From the NCBI RefSeq assembly GCF_003815975.1, contig NZ_CP033932.1, positions 4,321,501-4,385,500 on the forward strand: a DNA stretch of 64,000 bases. The letters are read 5' to 3'. Source of the DNA: Chryseobacterium bernardetii. Lineage in GTDB: Bacteria; Bacteroidota; Bacteroidia; Flavobacteriales; Weeksellaceae. The position numbers and the translations under genes were made by a program. Positions 35,469-43,495 of this stretch are shown here, in pieces (position 1 is the first letter of the stretch; every line of letters begins with the position of its first letter). The notes under the pieces were generated by a model. It was not told where the DNA came from. It was given only the letters and a program-made list of their open reading frames with translations, and did not search any database.

Positions 35469-36128
35469 ATGCAAGAACAAACCAATATCACGCAGGAAAA
35501 AATATTCGAACTATACGGAGATTATCTTTTGAACCAAGGAGAAAAACCAAAAAACGTTTATCTCTTCGCTAAAGAAAACAACTTTGAAGAGAAAGAATTT
35601 TACCATTATTTTTCTGGGTTTGATGAGATCGAAAGAGAGATGTTGAATCATCTTTTCACAAAATCTCTTGAGCTTGTCTCAGAAGTGAATTCTCCCAGCG
35701 AAGTTACGACCAGGGAAAAACTCCTGAATGTCTATTATATTTTCTTTGAAAATCTTACAATGAACCGTTCATTAGTATTATCGATTTTGGGGAACAATAA
35801 AATTCAGAACATCAAAACGCTTCAGAATCTTCGGGAAACTCACAAGCAATTTGTTAACACTTTGAATTTTAGGGAATGGGAAATGATTGAAAAAGCGAAA
35901 GAAGATATCCGGAAATTCAACGAGAGATCAAGACAGGAAGTTCTTTGGCTACATTTGGTTTCCGCTATTGACTTTTGGAAAAAAGATACTTCTGCTGATT
36001 TTGAAAAGACCGATATTTTCATCGAAAAAACTATCGATACAGGTTTTGAACTTATAGACAACGAACCATTGAGAAAGGTAATTGACCTTGGAAAATTTTT
36101 ATGGAAAGAAAAGTTTAAAATGAGCTAA
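35469..36128 (+). CDS. TetR-family-like helical protein
   Basis: 219 residues, all-helical. Residues ~8-55 resemble a TetR N-terminal helix-turn-helix, though it is divergent (KIFELYGDYLLNQGEKPKNVYLFAKENNFEEKEFYHYFSGFDEIEREM, read with FYHYF as recognition helix). The rest fits a TetR-type C-terminal dimer domain. Its stop codon is immediately followed by the ATG of the ABC1 kinase, so the two are translated together; this gene pair is a usual companion of cryptochrome/photolyase genes in flavobacteria (from memory). It may act as local regulator or as partner of the kinase. Confidence 0.72.
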   Translation: MQEQTNITQEKIFELYGDYLLNQGEKPKNVYLFAKENNFEEKEFYHYFSGFDEIEREMLNHLFTKSLELVSEVNSPSEVTTREKLLNVYYIFFENLTMNRSLVLSILGNNKIQNIKTLQNLRETHKQFVNTLNFREWEMIEKAKEDIRKFNERSRQEVLWLHLVSAIDFWKKDTSADFEKTDIFIEKTIDTGFELIDNEPLRKVIDLGKFLWKEKFKMS

Positions 36129-37445
36129 ATGAAAACATTAGATAAAATTCCTACAGGAAAAATTGAACGCACAGGCAGCCTTCTCAAAGCAGGGGCAAAA
36201 GTTGGAGTCAACTACCTGAAATATTACGGAAACAAAATAACAAAAAATGAAGATAAAGCCCGCAAAATTCTAAACGAAGACAACGCAGCAGACATTTACA
36301 ATTCTTTAAAAGAACTTAAAGGTTCCGCTCTCAAAGTTGCCCAAATGCTGAGTATGGAAAAAAATATCCTTCCGGTGGAGTATGTTGAGAAATTTTCACT
36401 CTCACAGTTTTCCGTTCCGCCATTATCGGGTGCTTTGGTAAAGAAAACATTCAGAAAATATTTCGGAAAAAATCCGGATGATATTTTTGATGAATTTTCT
36501 GCCGAATCAGTGAATGCTGCAAGTATAGGACAAGTTCATACAGCAAAAAAAGATGATAAGAAACTGGCGGTTAAAATTCAGTATCCGGGCGTAAGAGAGA
36601 GTATTTCCAGCGACTTAAAAATGGTAAAGCCGATTGCCATGAAGATGTTCAACATTAAAAAAGAAGGCTCGGAATCTTACTTTCAGGAAGTAGAAGATAA
36701 ATTGTTCGAGGAAACCGATTATAATCTGGAGCTGAAACGCAGCCAGCATTTTGCAGAAGAATGCAATCATCTTCCAAATGTAAAATTCCCGCATTATTAT
36801 CCTCAATATTCTTGTGAGAAAATCATTACGATGGATTGGATGTCGGGAATTCATTTCTCTGAATTTACCAAAAAACAGAATTCTCAGGATGATTTGAACA
36901 AAATGGGCCAAACACTTTGGGATTTTTATATGTACCAGATGCATATTCTGAAAAAGGTTCATGCTGACCCGCATCCGGGAAATTTCCTGATCTCTGAAAA
37001 TAAAGAATTGCTGGTCATCGATTTTGGCTGTATCAAAGAAATTCCAGAGGATTTTTACATTCCGTATTTTGAATTGGCTAAAGAAGAAAACCTAAAAAAT
37101 CCTGAAGTTTTCCGTGAAAGATTATTTACGCTGGAAATTCTGCGGGAAGACGATTCATCACAGGAAAAAGATTTCTTTGCCAGGTTATTCTACGAATTGC
37201 TTGAATTGTTTACACGACCTTTTAATCAGGAAAAATTCGATTTTTCAGATGAATCTTTTTTTCAGGAAATTGCCGACCTCGGACAAAAATATGCGAAAGC
37301 AGGTGACCTGAAAGGAATGAACACTAATCGTGGTTCCAGACATTTTATTTACCTGAACCGGACGTTTTTCGGGTTGTATAATATGATGCACGATCTGAAA
37401 GCGAAGGATGTGGTGATTAACAATTTTAAAAACTATTGTAAGTAA
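36129..37445 (+). CDS. ABC1/AarF/UbiB-family atypical kinase
   Basis: 438 residues. Family motifs are visible: KGSALKVAQMLS (the KxGQ-like segment), SAESVNAASIGQVHTA (alanine-rich loop), AVKIQYPGV with the ATP-binding Lys, HADPHPGNFLI as catalytic loop and VIDFGCIKEI as the DFG-equivalent. Members support quinone synthesis or lipid homeostasis, and plastid relatives respond to light stress. It starts directly after the stop of the TetR-like gene and is followed by a repeat element and DUF2256. Confidence 0.88.
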   Translation: MKTLDKIPTGKIERTGSLLKAGAKVGVNYLKYYGNKITKNEDKARKILNEDNAADIYNSLKELKGSALKVAQMLSMEKNILPVEYVEKFSLSQFSVPPLSGALVKKTFRKYFGKNPDDIFDEFSAESVNAASIGQVHTAKKDDKKLAVKIQYPGVRESISSDLKMVKPIAMKMFNIKKEGSESYFQEVEDKLFEETDYNLELKRSQHFAEECNHLPNVKFPHYYPQYSCEKIITMDWMSGIHFSEFTKKQNSQDDLNKMGQTLWDFYMYQMHILKKVHADPHPGNFLISENKELLVIDFGCIKEIPEDFYIPYFELAKEENLKNPEVFRERLFTLEILREDDSSQEKDFFARLFYELLELFTRPFNQEKFDFSDESFFQEIADLGQKYAKAGDLKGMNTNRGSRHFIYLNRTFFGLYNMMHDLKAKDVVINNFKNYCK

Positions 37446-37484
37446 TTAATTGTTTTCGAACCTATCAGGCTTAATGGAAGATAT

Positions 37485-37530
37485 CACGATTAACATTAGA
37501 GATGTCGCCCTAAGCTTGTTGATGGGGTTT
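37485..37530 (+). repeat. Degenerate AGCTTGTCGAAGGG-type hairpin repeat, copy A
   Basis: GTCGCCCTAAGCTTGTTGATGGGG (key part 37504-37527) resembles the widespread intergenic hairpin CCCTGAGCTTGTCGAAGGG, keeping a CCC/GGG stem. Similarity to copy B at 39773 extends further upstream (CACGA.TA...ATTA.AGA). Confidence 0.5.
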
Positions 37531-37575
37531 TATTAGAATTACTAAAGCTAAGTCCAAAAATAAAATACTAAAACT

Positions 37576-37734
37576 ATGCCTTCAGGATTACCATCCAAAA
37601 TCTGTGAAGTCTGCGGACTGCCTTTCAACTGGCGAAAAAAATGGAAGAGAAACTGGGACGAAGTAAAATATTGCAGTGAAAAATGCCGAAAAAATAAAAA
37701 AGCAACATCCTCTGATTCATCAGAATCTGTATGA
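37576..37734 (+). CDS. DUF2256 zinc-ribbon-like small protein
   Basis: 52 residues, with the family pattern: [18 protein letters not shown], then [11 protein letters not shown]. The two CxxC/CxxxC pairs probably bind zinc. DUF2256 proteins are nearly always encoded next to cryptochrome/photolyase genes; their activity is not known to me. The stop overlaps the start of the CRY-DASH remnant by four bases (ATGA). Confidence 0.85.
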   Translation: MPSGLPSKICEVCGLPFNWRKKWKRNWDEVKYCSEKCRKNKKATSSDSSESV

Positions 37735-37925
37735 AACAGGATTGGAGAATGGCAGCGGCTTATTTTGAAGAAATGCTTATTGATTATGATGTTCACAACA
37801 ATTACGGATACTGGATGTATATTGCCGGATTCGTACATAATCATCATAACCGTGTTTTCAATCCTAAAAACAGGCAGGAATGTATGCCCCGATCAAGAAT
37901 TAGAAGTTTATGGCTAAAACAGTAA
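37731..37925 (+). pseudogene. Remnant of a CRY-DASH cryptochrome (C-terminal ~60 codons only)
   Basis: 64 codons opening [23 protein letters not shown] and continuing WMYIAGF and [10 protein letters not shown]. This matches the C-terminal end of the FAD-binding domain of DASH cryptochromes, where the usual text is DWR.GA..FE..LID.D...N.GNW.Y.AG.G.D...NR.FN. About 370 N-terminal residues (antenna and most of the FAD domain) are missing, and normally invariant positions are changed (G to A in DWRxGA, N to Y in YGNW, loss of GVGND). The short frame could still be translated by coupling to DUF2256, but cannot bind FAD. Confidence 0.78.
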
Positions 37926-39406
37926 AACATACCGCCCAATTGATTTTTCCGCATCAGCTTTTTGAGGATACGGATTATCTGGATAAAAGCGAACCTGTAT
38001 TTTTGGTAGAAGAGTTTCTGTTTTTTAGACAATATTCTTTTCATAAACAGAAGATTGCATTTCACAGGGCAACAATGAAGTTTTATGAAAATGAATTGAA
38101 AAAATCAGGTTTTGACGTTGAATACATTGAAAGCCAGTCAGAATTTTCGGACGTGAGAAATTTACTTCTAAAACTTGAAAAAGAAGGTTTTAAAACAATA
38201 AAAACAACCGATGTTTGCGATAACTGGCTAGAGAAAAGGCTGAAAGAAACAAAATTAAAACTCAAAATTCTGGACAGCCTGCTTTTCATCAATACGAAAG
38301 AAGAACTTAAGGAATATTTTGAAGATAAAAAGTCTTATCATCAAACTGATTTCTACAAGCAGCAAAGAATTACCCGAAACATACTGATGAAAGCAGGAAA
38401 ACCGCTTGGCGGAAAATGGACGTACGATACGGAAAACCGAAAAAAATATCCGAAAAATAAAAAAGCACCTGCAATTCACTTTCCAGAAAATAATCAATAT
38501 TACGAGGAAGCAAAACAATATACCGAAAAATATTTTTCAAAAAATTACGGAACACTGACCGGCGAACAGCTCTACCCTACAACTTTTAAGGAAGCTGAAA
38601 AATGGCTGGAACAATTTTTGGAAAACCGTTTTCTGGAATTCGGAATTTATGAAGACAGTATTGTAGAAAGAGAACATTTTCTGCATCACAGCGTACTTTC
38701 TCCATTGATGAATGTAGGACTTTTAACATCTGAAAATGTTTTAAAAAAAGCAATCCTGTTTGCTAAAGAAAATGATATTCCGGTGAATTCTCTGGAAGGT
38801 TTCGTACGGCAGATTTTAGGTTGGCGGGAATTTGTGCGTGGCATTTACATCTATAAAGGCACCTATCAACGAAACAGAAATTACTGGAAACATAAGCAAA
38901 AGCTCCCGCAATCTTTTTATACCGCTCAAACAGGAATCCGACCGATCGACAGTACGCTTCAGAAAATTCTGAAAACCGGCTATGCGCATCACATTGAAAG
39001 ACTGATGATTTTTGCGAATTTTATGAATCTTTGTCAATACAACCATGATGAAGTATATCAATGGTTTATGGAAATGTTCATCGATTCTTACGATTGGGTA
39101 ATGGTTCCTAATGTATATGGAATGAGCAGTTTTTCGGATGGCGGAAAAATGAGTACAAAGCCCTACATCAGCGGAAGCAATTACCTCAAAAAAATGAGTG
39201 ATTATCCGGATGGAGCATGGGCAGAACAATGGGATGCCTTATTCTGGAATTTTATTAATGACCATAAAGATTTCTTTGCAAAAAATCCAAGATTGGGAAT
39301 GATGCTGAGAACGCTGGAGAAAATGCCAGCAGAAAAGAGAAAACGGCATTTAGAAATGGCAAAAGATTTTATTGAAAGATTTTCAGTTAAAACTAAAATA
39401 AAATGA
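37910..39406 (+). CDS. Cryptochrome/photolyase-related protein (bacterial 6-4 photolyase-like family)
   Basis: 498 residues. The N-terminal DPRP domain includes [15 protein letters not shown] and [13 protein letters not shown]; the C-terminal FAD-binding region includes [49 protein letters not shown] and [19 protein letters not shown]. This is the FeS-BCP/CryPro family containing (6-4) photolyases such as Agrobacterium PhrB. The three clustered cysteines that follow SxYxxxMSxYC in iron-sulfur members are absent: the text reads [17 protein letters not shown]. Only two Cys occur in the whole protein. It overlaps the CRY-DASH remnant by 16 bp and the next gene by an ATGA. Confidence 0.88.
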   Translation: MAKTVKHTAQLIFPHQLFEDTDYLDKSEPVFLVEEFLFFRQYSFHKQKIAFHRATMKFYENELKKSGFDVEYIESQSEFSDVRNLLLKLEKEGFKTIKTTDVCDNWLEKRLKETKLKLKILDSLLFINTKEELKEYFEDKKSYHQTDFYKQQRITRNILMKAGKPLGGKWTYDTENRKKYPKNKKAPAIHFPENNQYYEEAKQYTEKYFSKNYGTLTGEQLYPTTFKEAEKWLEQFLENRFLEFGIYEDSIVEREHFLHHSVLSPLMNVGLLTSENVLKKAILFAKENDIPVNSLEGFVRQILGWREFVRGIYIYKGTYQRNRNYWKHKQKLPQSFYTAQTGIRPIDSTLQKILKTGYAHHIERLMIFANFMNLCQYNHDEVYQWFMEMFIDSYDWVMVPNVYGMSSFSDGGKMSTKPYISGSNYLKKMSDYPDGAWAEQWDALFWNFINDHKDFFAKNPRLGMMLRTLEKMPAEKRKRHLEMAKDFIERFSVKTKIK

Positions 39407-39684
39407 ACAAGAACCTAAACACACAGGAAATCGACAGAATTATCGAAATGGCCTGGGAAGACAGAACGCCATTTGAAGCAATACACTTTCAATTTGGAAT
39501 CAGTGAATCGGAGGTGATTGAACTAATGCGTTTGGAACTGAAAGCATCAAGTTTTAAGCTTTGGAGAAAAAGAGTGAATTCCGGAGTGAGCCAAAAACAT
39601 TTGAAGAAAAGAAGCAAGGAAATCAGCCGCTTTAAATGCAGCAGGCAAAAGATTATCAGCAACAATAGAATATCGAAAAGGTAA
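39403..39684 (+). CDS. TIGR03643-family (DUF2805) protein
   Basis: 93 residues: QEIDRIIEMAWEDRTPFEAI, GISESEVIELMRLELKASSF and LWRKRVNSGVSQKHLKK are the family core, a predicted helix-turn-helix-like fold; a basic C-terminal tail follows. The family is defined by its regular co-occurrence with cryptochrome/photolyase-related genes. It overlaps the photolyase-like gene by an ATGA, so the two are co-translated. Function unknown, possibly DNA binding. Confidence 0.87.
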   Translation: MNKNLNTQEIDRIIEMAWEDRTPFEAIHFQFGISESEVIELMRLELKASSFKLWRKRVNSGVSQKHLKKRSKEISRFKCSRQKIISNNRISKR

Positions 39685-39772
39685 TCTGAAACCACAGCTT
39701 ATTTAACCCCAAAAAGTACAAAAAAATAAAAATTATAAAGCTTCAACAGGTTCACCCTACAGCGCGGATTAT

Positions 39773-39820
39773 TACACGAATAGTATTAAAGAGGCTGCAC
39801 TGAGCTTGTAGAAGTGTCTC
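39773..39820 (+). repeat. Degenerate AGCTTGTCGAAGGG-type hairpin repeat, copy B
   Basis: GGCTGCACTGAGCTTGTAGAAGTGTC (39793-39818, key part CACTGAGCTTGTAGAAGTG). Compared with the usual CCCT...AGGG stem it has CACT...AGTG, a compensatory change that keeps pairing. Copy A lies at 37485; the two bracket DUF2256, the photolyase-like gene and TIGR03643. Confidence 0.5.
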
Positions 39821-39833
39821 CAAATAAATCATT

Positions 39834-40532
39834 ATGAAAAATATTGTTATCATCGGTTGCGGGAAAGGTATCGGACTTGCAACAGCAAAAAAACTTGCAG
39901 AACAAAACAAAATTATTGGAATTTCGAGAACGGAAAATCCTGAACTGCATCATCCGAATATTGAATTTCACCCAATGGATATTCTTGCAGGAAATCTTGA
40001 TGAAATTACTTTCTCGGAGGTTGTGGACGGATTGGTTTATGCACCGGGAAGCATTAATTTAAAGCCTTTCAACCGGCTTTCTGTGGACGATTTCATGAAT
40101 GATTTTGAAATCAATGTTTTAGGGGCAGTTAAAATTATTCAGAAACTTTTACCCAATCTTAAAAAGTCTGAAAGCGCATCTGTCGTTCTTTTCAGTTCGG
40201 TAGCAGCCAAAATCGGAATGCCCTTTCATGCTTCAATTGCCACGAGTAAAAATGCTGTAGAAGGTCTTACAAAAAGCTTAGCGGCAGAATTCTGTGCTCA
40301 GAAAATAAGGGTGAATGCAATTGCGCCTTCTTTGACGGACACGAACCTGGCATCGCAGCTTTTATCAACACCTGATAAAAGAGAAGCTTCCGCCAAAAGA
40401 CATCCTTTGCAGAGAGTGGGAAGTGCTGAAGAAATAGCGGAAATGGCAGCTTTCCTTGTTTCTGGTACATCTTCCTGGATCACCGGACAGATTTTTGGAA
40501 TTGATGGCGGAATGGGAAGCGTGAAACTGTAA
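39834..40532 (+). CDS. SDR-family NAD(P)-dependent oxidoreductase
   Basis: 232 residues, classical short-chain dehydrogenase. The nucleotide-binding motif is GCGKGIGLATAKKL, and the catalytic area has SSVAAKIGMPFHASIATSKNAVEGL. The catalytic Ser is present, but the usual YxxxK reads HASIATSK, so the catalytic Tyr is replaced while the Lys remains. SDR genes of this type often sit in the same cluster as photolyase-related genes. Substrate unknown. It is 33 bp before the MarR gene. Confidence 0.85.
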   Translation: MKNIVIIGCGKGIGLATAKKLAEQNKIIGISRTENPELHHPNIEFHPMDILAGNLDEITFSEVVDGLVYAPGSINLKPFNRLSVDDFMNDFEINVLGAVKIIQKLLPNLKKSESASVVLFSSVAAKIGMPFHASIATSKNAVEGLTKSLAAEFCAQKIRVNAIAPSLTDTNLASQLLSTPDKREASAKRHPLQRVGSAEEIAEMAAFLVSGTSSWITGQIFGIDGGMGSVKL

Positions 40533-40565
40533 TTACGGAAAAAATATTTAGATTAAATTTGCACT

Positions 40566-41216
40566 ATGAATACTGACTTTTTCATTGATTTGCTGTATCA
40601 GGTCAAAGAATTTGAAAACTCCGAAGCTTATAAACCTCAAGCTACAGTTGAGGATTTCCGTATTTGGCTGAATGATAAAAAATACAGAAAAGAAAGTCCG
40701 ACCAAGCTTTTTAAAAATGAACAGCATCAGGTTTCTTTTACTGAAAATGAAATCTGCAAACAGGTTTTGCTCTTGGGGCGTTATTCTAAACTGCTGATTA
40801 GAAAAGGACTGAATGATTTCCCTGAGCTCGCCAATGAAGAATTTACTTATCTCTACCGACTTAAAGATGAGCCGAATCTCACTAAAATCCAGTTAATTGA
40901 AAGAAACGGACATGAAAAACAGACGGGAACACAAATCATCAAACGTCTTCTGGAATATGGCTTGGTTGAAGAAAAAAATGACAGTGAGGATAAACGAAGC
41001 AAGCGTCTTAATATTACCCCAAAAGGCGAAGATTACTTCCACCGTTCTGTTGAAAAAGTAAATATGACATCAAGAATTCTTGCCGGAAAACTTGAAAATA
41101 ATGAAAAAGAAGAACTTTTAGAGTTACTCAGGAAATTGAATGATTTTCATTCACATGTATATTCAGAATATAAAAGCTTAGATATTGACAAAATCTTTGA
41201 GCTATCTGGTTCTTAA
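40566..41216 (+). CDS. MarR-family regulator with N-terminal extension (paralogue 3, photolyase-related cluster)
   Basis: 216 residues; same build as the regulators at 5633 and 24579. It has an extension with FRIWLNDKKY and a long helix, then a winged helix LTKIQLIERNGHEKQTGTQIIKRLLEYGL with the wing DKRSKRLNITPKG, and a final helix LLELLRKLNDFH. The distance from the other two is greater than theirs to each other. TAAATTTG at 40552-40559 is a possible internal -7 box. It is the last gene of the cluster whose promoter region carries the palindrome at 35397. Confidence 0.85.
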   Translation: MNTDFFIDLLYQVKEFENSEAYKPQATVEDFRIWLNDKKYRKESPTKLFKNEQHQVSFTENEICKQVLLLGRYSKLLIRKGLNDFPELANEEFTYLYRLKDEPNLTKIQLIERNGHEKQTGTQIIKRLLEYGLVEEKNDSEDKRSKRLNITPKGEDYFHRSVEKVNMTSRILAGKLENNEKEELLELLRKLNDFHSHVYSEYKSLDIDKIFELSGS

Positions 41217-41819
41217 AACGGCTAAGTCTTCAACTGTATCAGAACAAAATCTCTTTTTGAGGATGAAACGCGAATGCATATGCAGATCCTCTAAATTCAC
41301 TAAAGCATCATAAACTATTGAGATTGATTTACAAAATATACAGAATCAATTAGCTATTTATCAGAAGACAATAATTACTGTTAAAGAAGGGAATTTGCTA
41401 AAAACAAAGACTTTAAAAATGGCTTAGTTTATATAACGAAATTTCTAATGAAACAAAACATTGCAGGAATATTTATTTCTAAAAGAGGTCTCCGAGAAAT
41501 AGATTATACATTTTCAAAAATCGCAACGAAAACCAGAAACAACTACCATAAATACTATGGTTGAAAATATAATTCATTCTAAAATCAAATAAAAATCCCT
41601 GGACACCTCCAGGGATCAAAGCTAATCTAACTCAATATGATTGAGAATGATGTTGTAAATATAATCTTTTTAATGAAACGCTATTTGTAGTAATAATTCT
41701 ACGAAAACCCGTAAGGTATGAGTTTGAATTGCTGGTATATTAAAGGATTAACAAAAACACCAACTATTGACCACATTACCAATCAAATAATAATCATACC
41801 AAAATATAGGTCAACTAAC
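41217..41819. other. 603-bp gene-free stretch
   Basis: AT-rich, without a reading frame that I can link to a protein. It looks like decayed coding or island sequence next to the degraded region up to tRNA-Arg. The only clear element is the minus-strand terminator at 41595-41616. Confidence 0.45.
41595..41616 (-). terminator. Terminator on the minus strand
   Basis: A perfect 9-bp stem ATCCCTGGA / TCCAGGGAT with a 4-nt loop; the minus strand continues TTTTATTTGATTTT. It probably ends the GLPGLI transcript, leaving a 200-nt 3' leader-like tail. Confidence 0.75.
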
Positions 41820-42605
41820 TCAATTGAGAGTTAATTCTATTGGATTATTTCGCTTACTTATGTCCTTTTTAGCTTGTTCTACACTTTCTGGGGCTATAGT
41901 AATACCACTTGAAGAGGCCTCATTAATGATGTTATCATTAATATTTTTTAATGCAGATCGATATTCTTCTTTTGAAAGTATTTTATGCTGATTTAAATAT
42001 TTTTCAGAAAAAATAACATTACTTGGTAGATTTTTCTTCTTTACACTTATTAATTCATATCGATAATTACTGCCAGAATCTTCAATCTTAATGATAAGAC
42101 CGGGTAATCCTCTGAATTTATAAGGTCCTTCATGAACGGGAATATCCTGTGTGAACCATGCTGTCCATTTTCTTCCTCCATATTCAGTAAAAGCTTTTTG
42201 GACGTTATACTCACCTATTTTCTGTTTTTCTGGCTCAATATTCCATTTAAATTTCACGTTTTCAGTATATGCGAAGTAATATTTTAAGATATTATCGTAA
42301 AAATTAATTTTATCATTTTCCTTAATTATAACTGACTTGAAACGTGTATTTGGTGCTTTTGCAAAGTTGAAGCCTTGTGTCTTGGCTGCAGCATTTAATA
42401 TTGAATCTCTCTTCAAATAATTATCTGAAACAAAATAAGACTTTCCTTTGTCAATAAACAATGTAAAATCTTCTACTTTTGTATTCATTACATCAGTAGA
42501 ATCCGGCATATACTCTAATCTATATCCAAATGAATAACCTTGTTGCTGAGAATGCAACGCAGAATAAACTAAAAATAATAGCAATAAAAATCTATATTTA
42601 TTCAT
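41820..42605 (-). CDS. GLPGLI-family secreted protein
   Basis: 261 residues with a signal peptide (MNKYRFLLLLFLVYSALHSQ). The family-defining motif is FRGLPGLIIKIED, preceded by WTAWFTQDIPVHEGPY. Members are abundant secreted/periplasmic proteins of Bacteroidota; many are next to TonB receptors or small peptides, with no agreed function. A small Cys-containing frame lies just upstream. Confidence 0.9.
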   Translation of the reverse strand: MNKYRFLLLLFLVYSALHSQQQGYSFGYRLEYMPDSTDVMNTKVEDFTLFIDKGKSYFVSDNYLKRDSILNAAAKTQGFNFAKAPNTRFKSVIIKENDKINFYDNILKYYFAYTENVKFKWNIEPEKQKIGEYNVQKAFTEYGGRKWTAWFTQDIPVHEGPYKFRGLPGLIIKIEDSGSNYRYELISVKKKNLPSNVIFSEKYLNQHKILSKEEYRSALKNINDNIINEASSSGITIAPESVEQAKKDISKRNNPIELTLN

Positions 42606-42675
42606 ATACTTAAGTGAAAAAGCATTATTATTTAGAATAATAATGCTCTTCCTATTTTTTTAATTTTACAACTTA

Positions 42676-42786
42676 TTAACCGCAGAATAAACCTTCTCCT
42701 TCCCAAGCATTAATTGCAATTTCTAACGCGTTATTACCACAAGCATACCCTTTAACACCACAACTATAAGATACGGGAGAGCACAT
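42676..42786 (-). pseudogene. Small Cys-rich reading frame, probably the end of a frameshifted gene
   Basis: From the ATG at 42786: 36 residues with four Cys, including SYSCGVKGYACGNN and ending GLFCG. The next frame upstream (~42790-42890) reads SGFGLLIFKQDYSKTKEKTETKQK, which looks like the natural N-terminal half, so a one-base shift in an A-run around 42800 would join them into one ~70-aa peptide. It may be a secreted peptide associated with the GLPGLI gene, now broken, or the start may be misread. The 42606-42971 spacer holds nothing else. Confidence 0.35.
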
Positions 42787-42971
42787 CCATATTCTTTTAC
42801 CGCTTTTGTCTTTTGTTTTGTTTCTGTTTTTTCTTTAGTTTTTGAATAATCCTGTTTGAATATAAGAAGCCCAAAACCAGAAAACTACAGTTTTCAAACA
42901 CTTTTATTGGGGTAATCCCAGTTTATAACATAGAGGAATTCTCAGGTTGTACTTTTGCATTAAGGTACTGC

Positions 42972-43327
42972 TCACTTATATTTTTCAATCACTTTACTCA
43001 AATAGGTCTTATATTTTTCACTAACGGGTATTCTCTCATTTCCGACCATTAAATTATTTTTTCCGATACTTTGAAGATGCTGCAGTGATACGATATGTGA
43101 ATTATGAACACGAATAAAATTCTCCGATTCAATTTTTTCCATGATGGATTTCATTTTTCGGGTTTCAGTATATATAAGGATGTAGTCAAGACTTTTATTT
43201 TCATAAAAATTTCGGATACAAAAATAAAGTAATCCTTTTTCAAGATGTACATTTATTTCTAAAGGGCCTTTTCTTAGATCTGCATATTTAAAAGCATTTT
43301 CTACAAGACAATCATATGCATCTATAA
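42972..43327 (-). pseudogene. Chimeric remnant: LytS-type kinase fragment joined to LytTR domain
   Basis: The frame has no start codon of its own; the only ATG upstream (43388) lies inside the tRNA gene. It opens with a histidine-kinase N-box, CLVENAFKYADLRKG, and a following ATPase strand, then switches to a LytTR DNA-binding domain: DYILIYTETRK, IESENFIRVHNSHIVSL, ERIPVSEKYKTYL. A kinase and its LytTR response regulator are normally two adjacent genes; here a deletion removed the kinase C-terminus, the receiver and the LytTR start. It lies directly behind the tRNA terminator. Confidence 0.7.
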
Positions 43328-43329
43328 AA

Positions 43330-43358
43330 AAGGAGACAACTTTTAAAGTTGTCTCCTT
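43330..43358 (-). terminator. Terminator of tRNA-Arg
   Basis: 14-bp inverted repeat AAGGAGACAACTTT / AAAGTTGTCTCCTT, with six T on the minus strand, 4 bp after the mature tRNA end. Confidence 0.85.
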
Positions 43359-43361
43359 AAG

Positions 43362-43433
43362 TGGCCGCAGAAGGATTCGAACCCTCACTGTCGGAGCCGA
43401 AATCCGAAGTTCTATCCATTAAACTATGCAGCC
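43362..43433 (-). tRNA. tRNA-Arg (anticodon TCG)
   Basis: Reading the minus strand gives a full cloverleaf. Acceptor arms are GGCTGCA and TGCGGCC with one G-T pair, the D arm is GTTT/GAAC, and the anticodon stem is TCGGA/TCCGA around loop TTTCGGC (anticodon TCG, codon CGA). The T arm has GAGGG, TTCGAAT and CCTTC, and the discriminator is A. CCA is not encoded. The region immediately downstream carries gene remnants, as is usual at tRNA integration sites. Confidence 0.95.
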
Positions 43434-43495
43434 GTATTCATCAGTAATGCATAATATCTAAATTACTTATCATCCATTGCTTATTACTTATATTT

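Noticed and set aside
43328..43388. ATG at 43388 as start of the LytTR fragment
   Set aside because: It lies within the tRNA-Arg gene and its terminator, so it cannot be a normal start.
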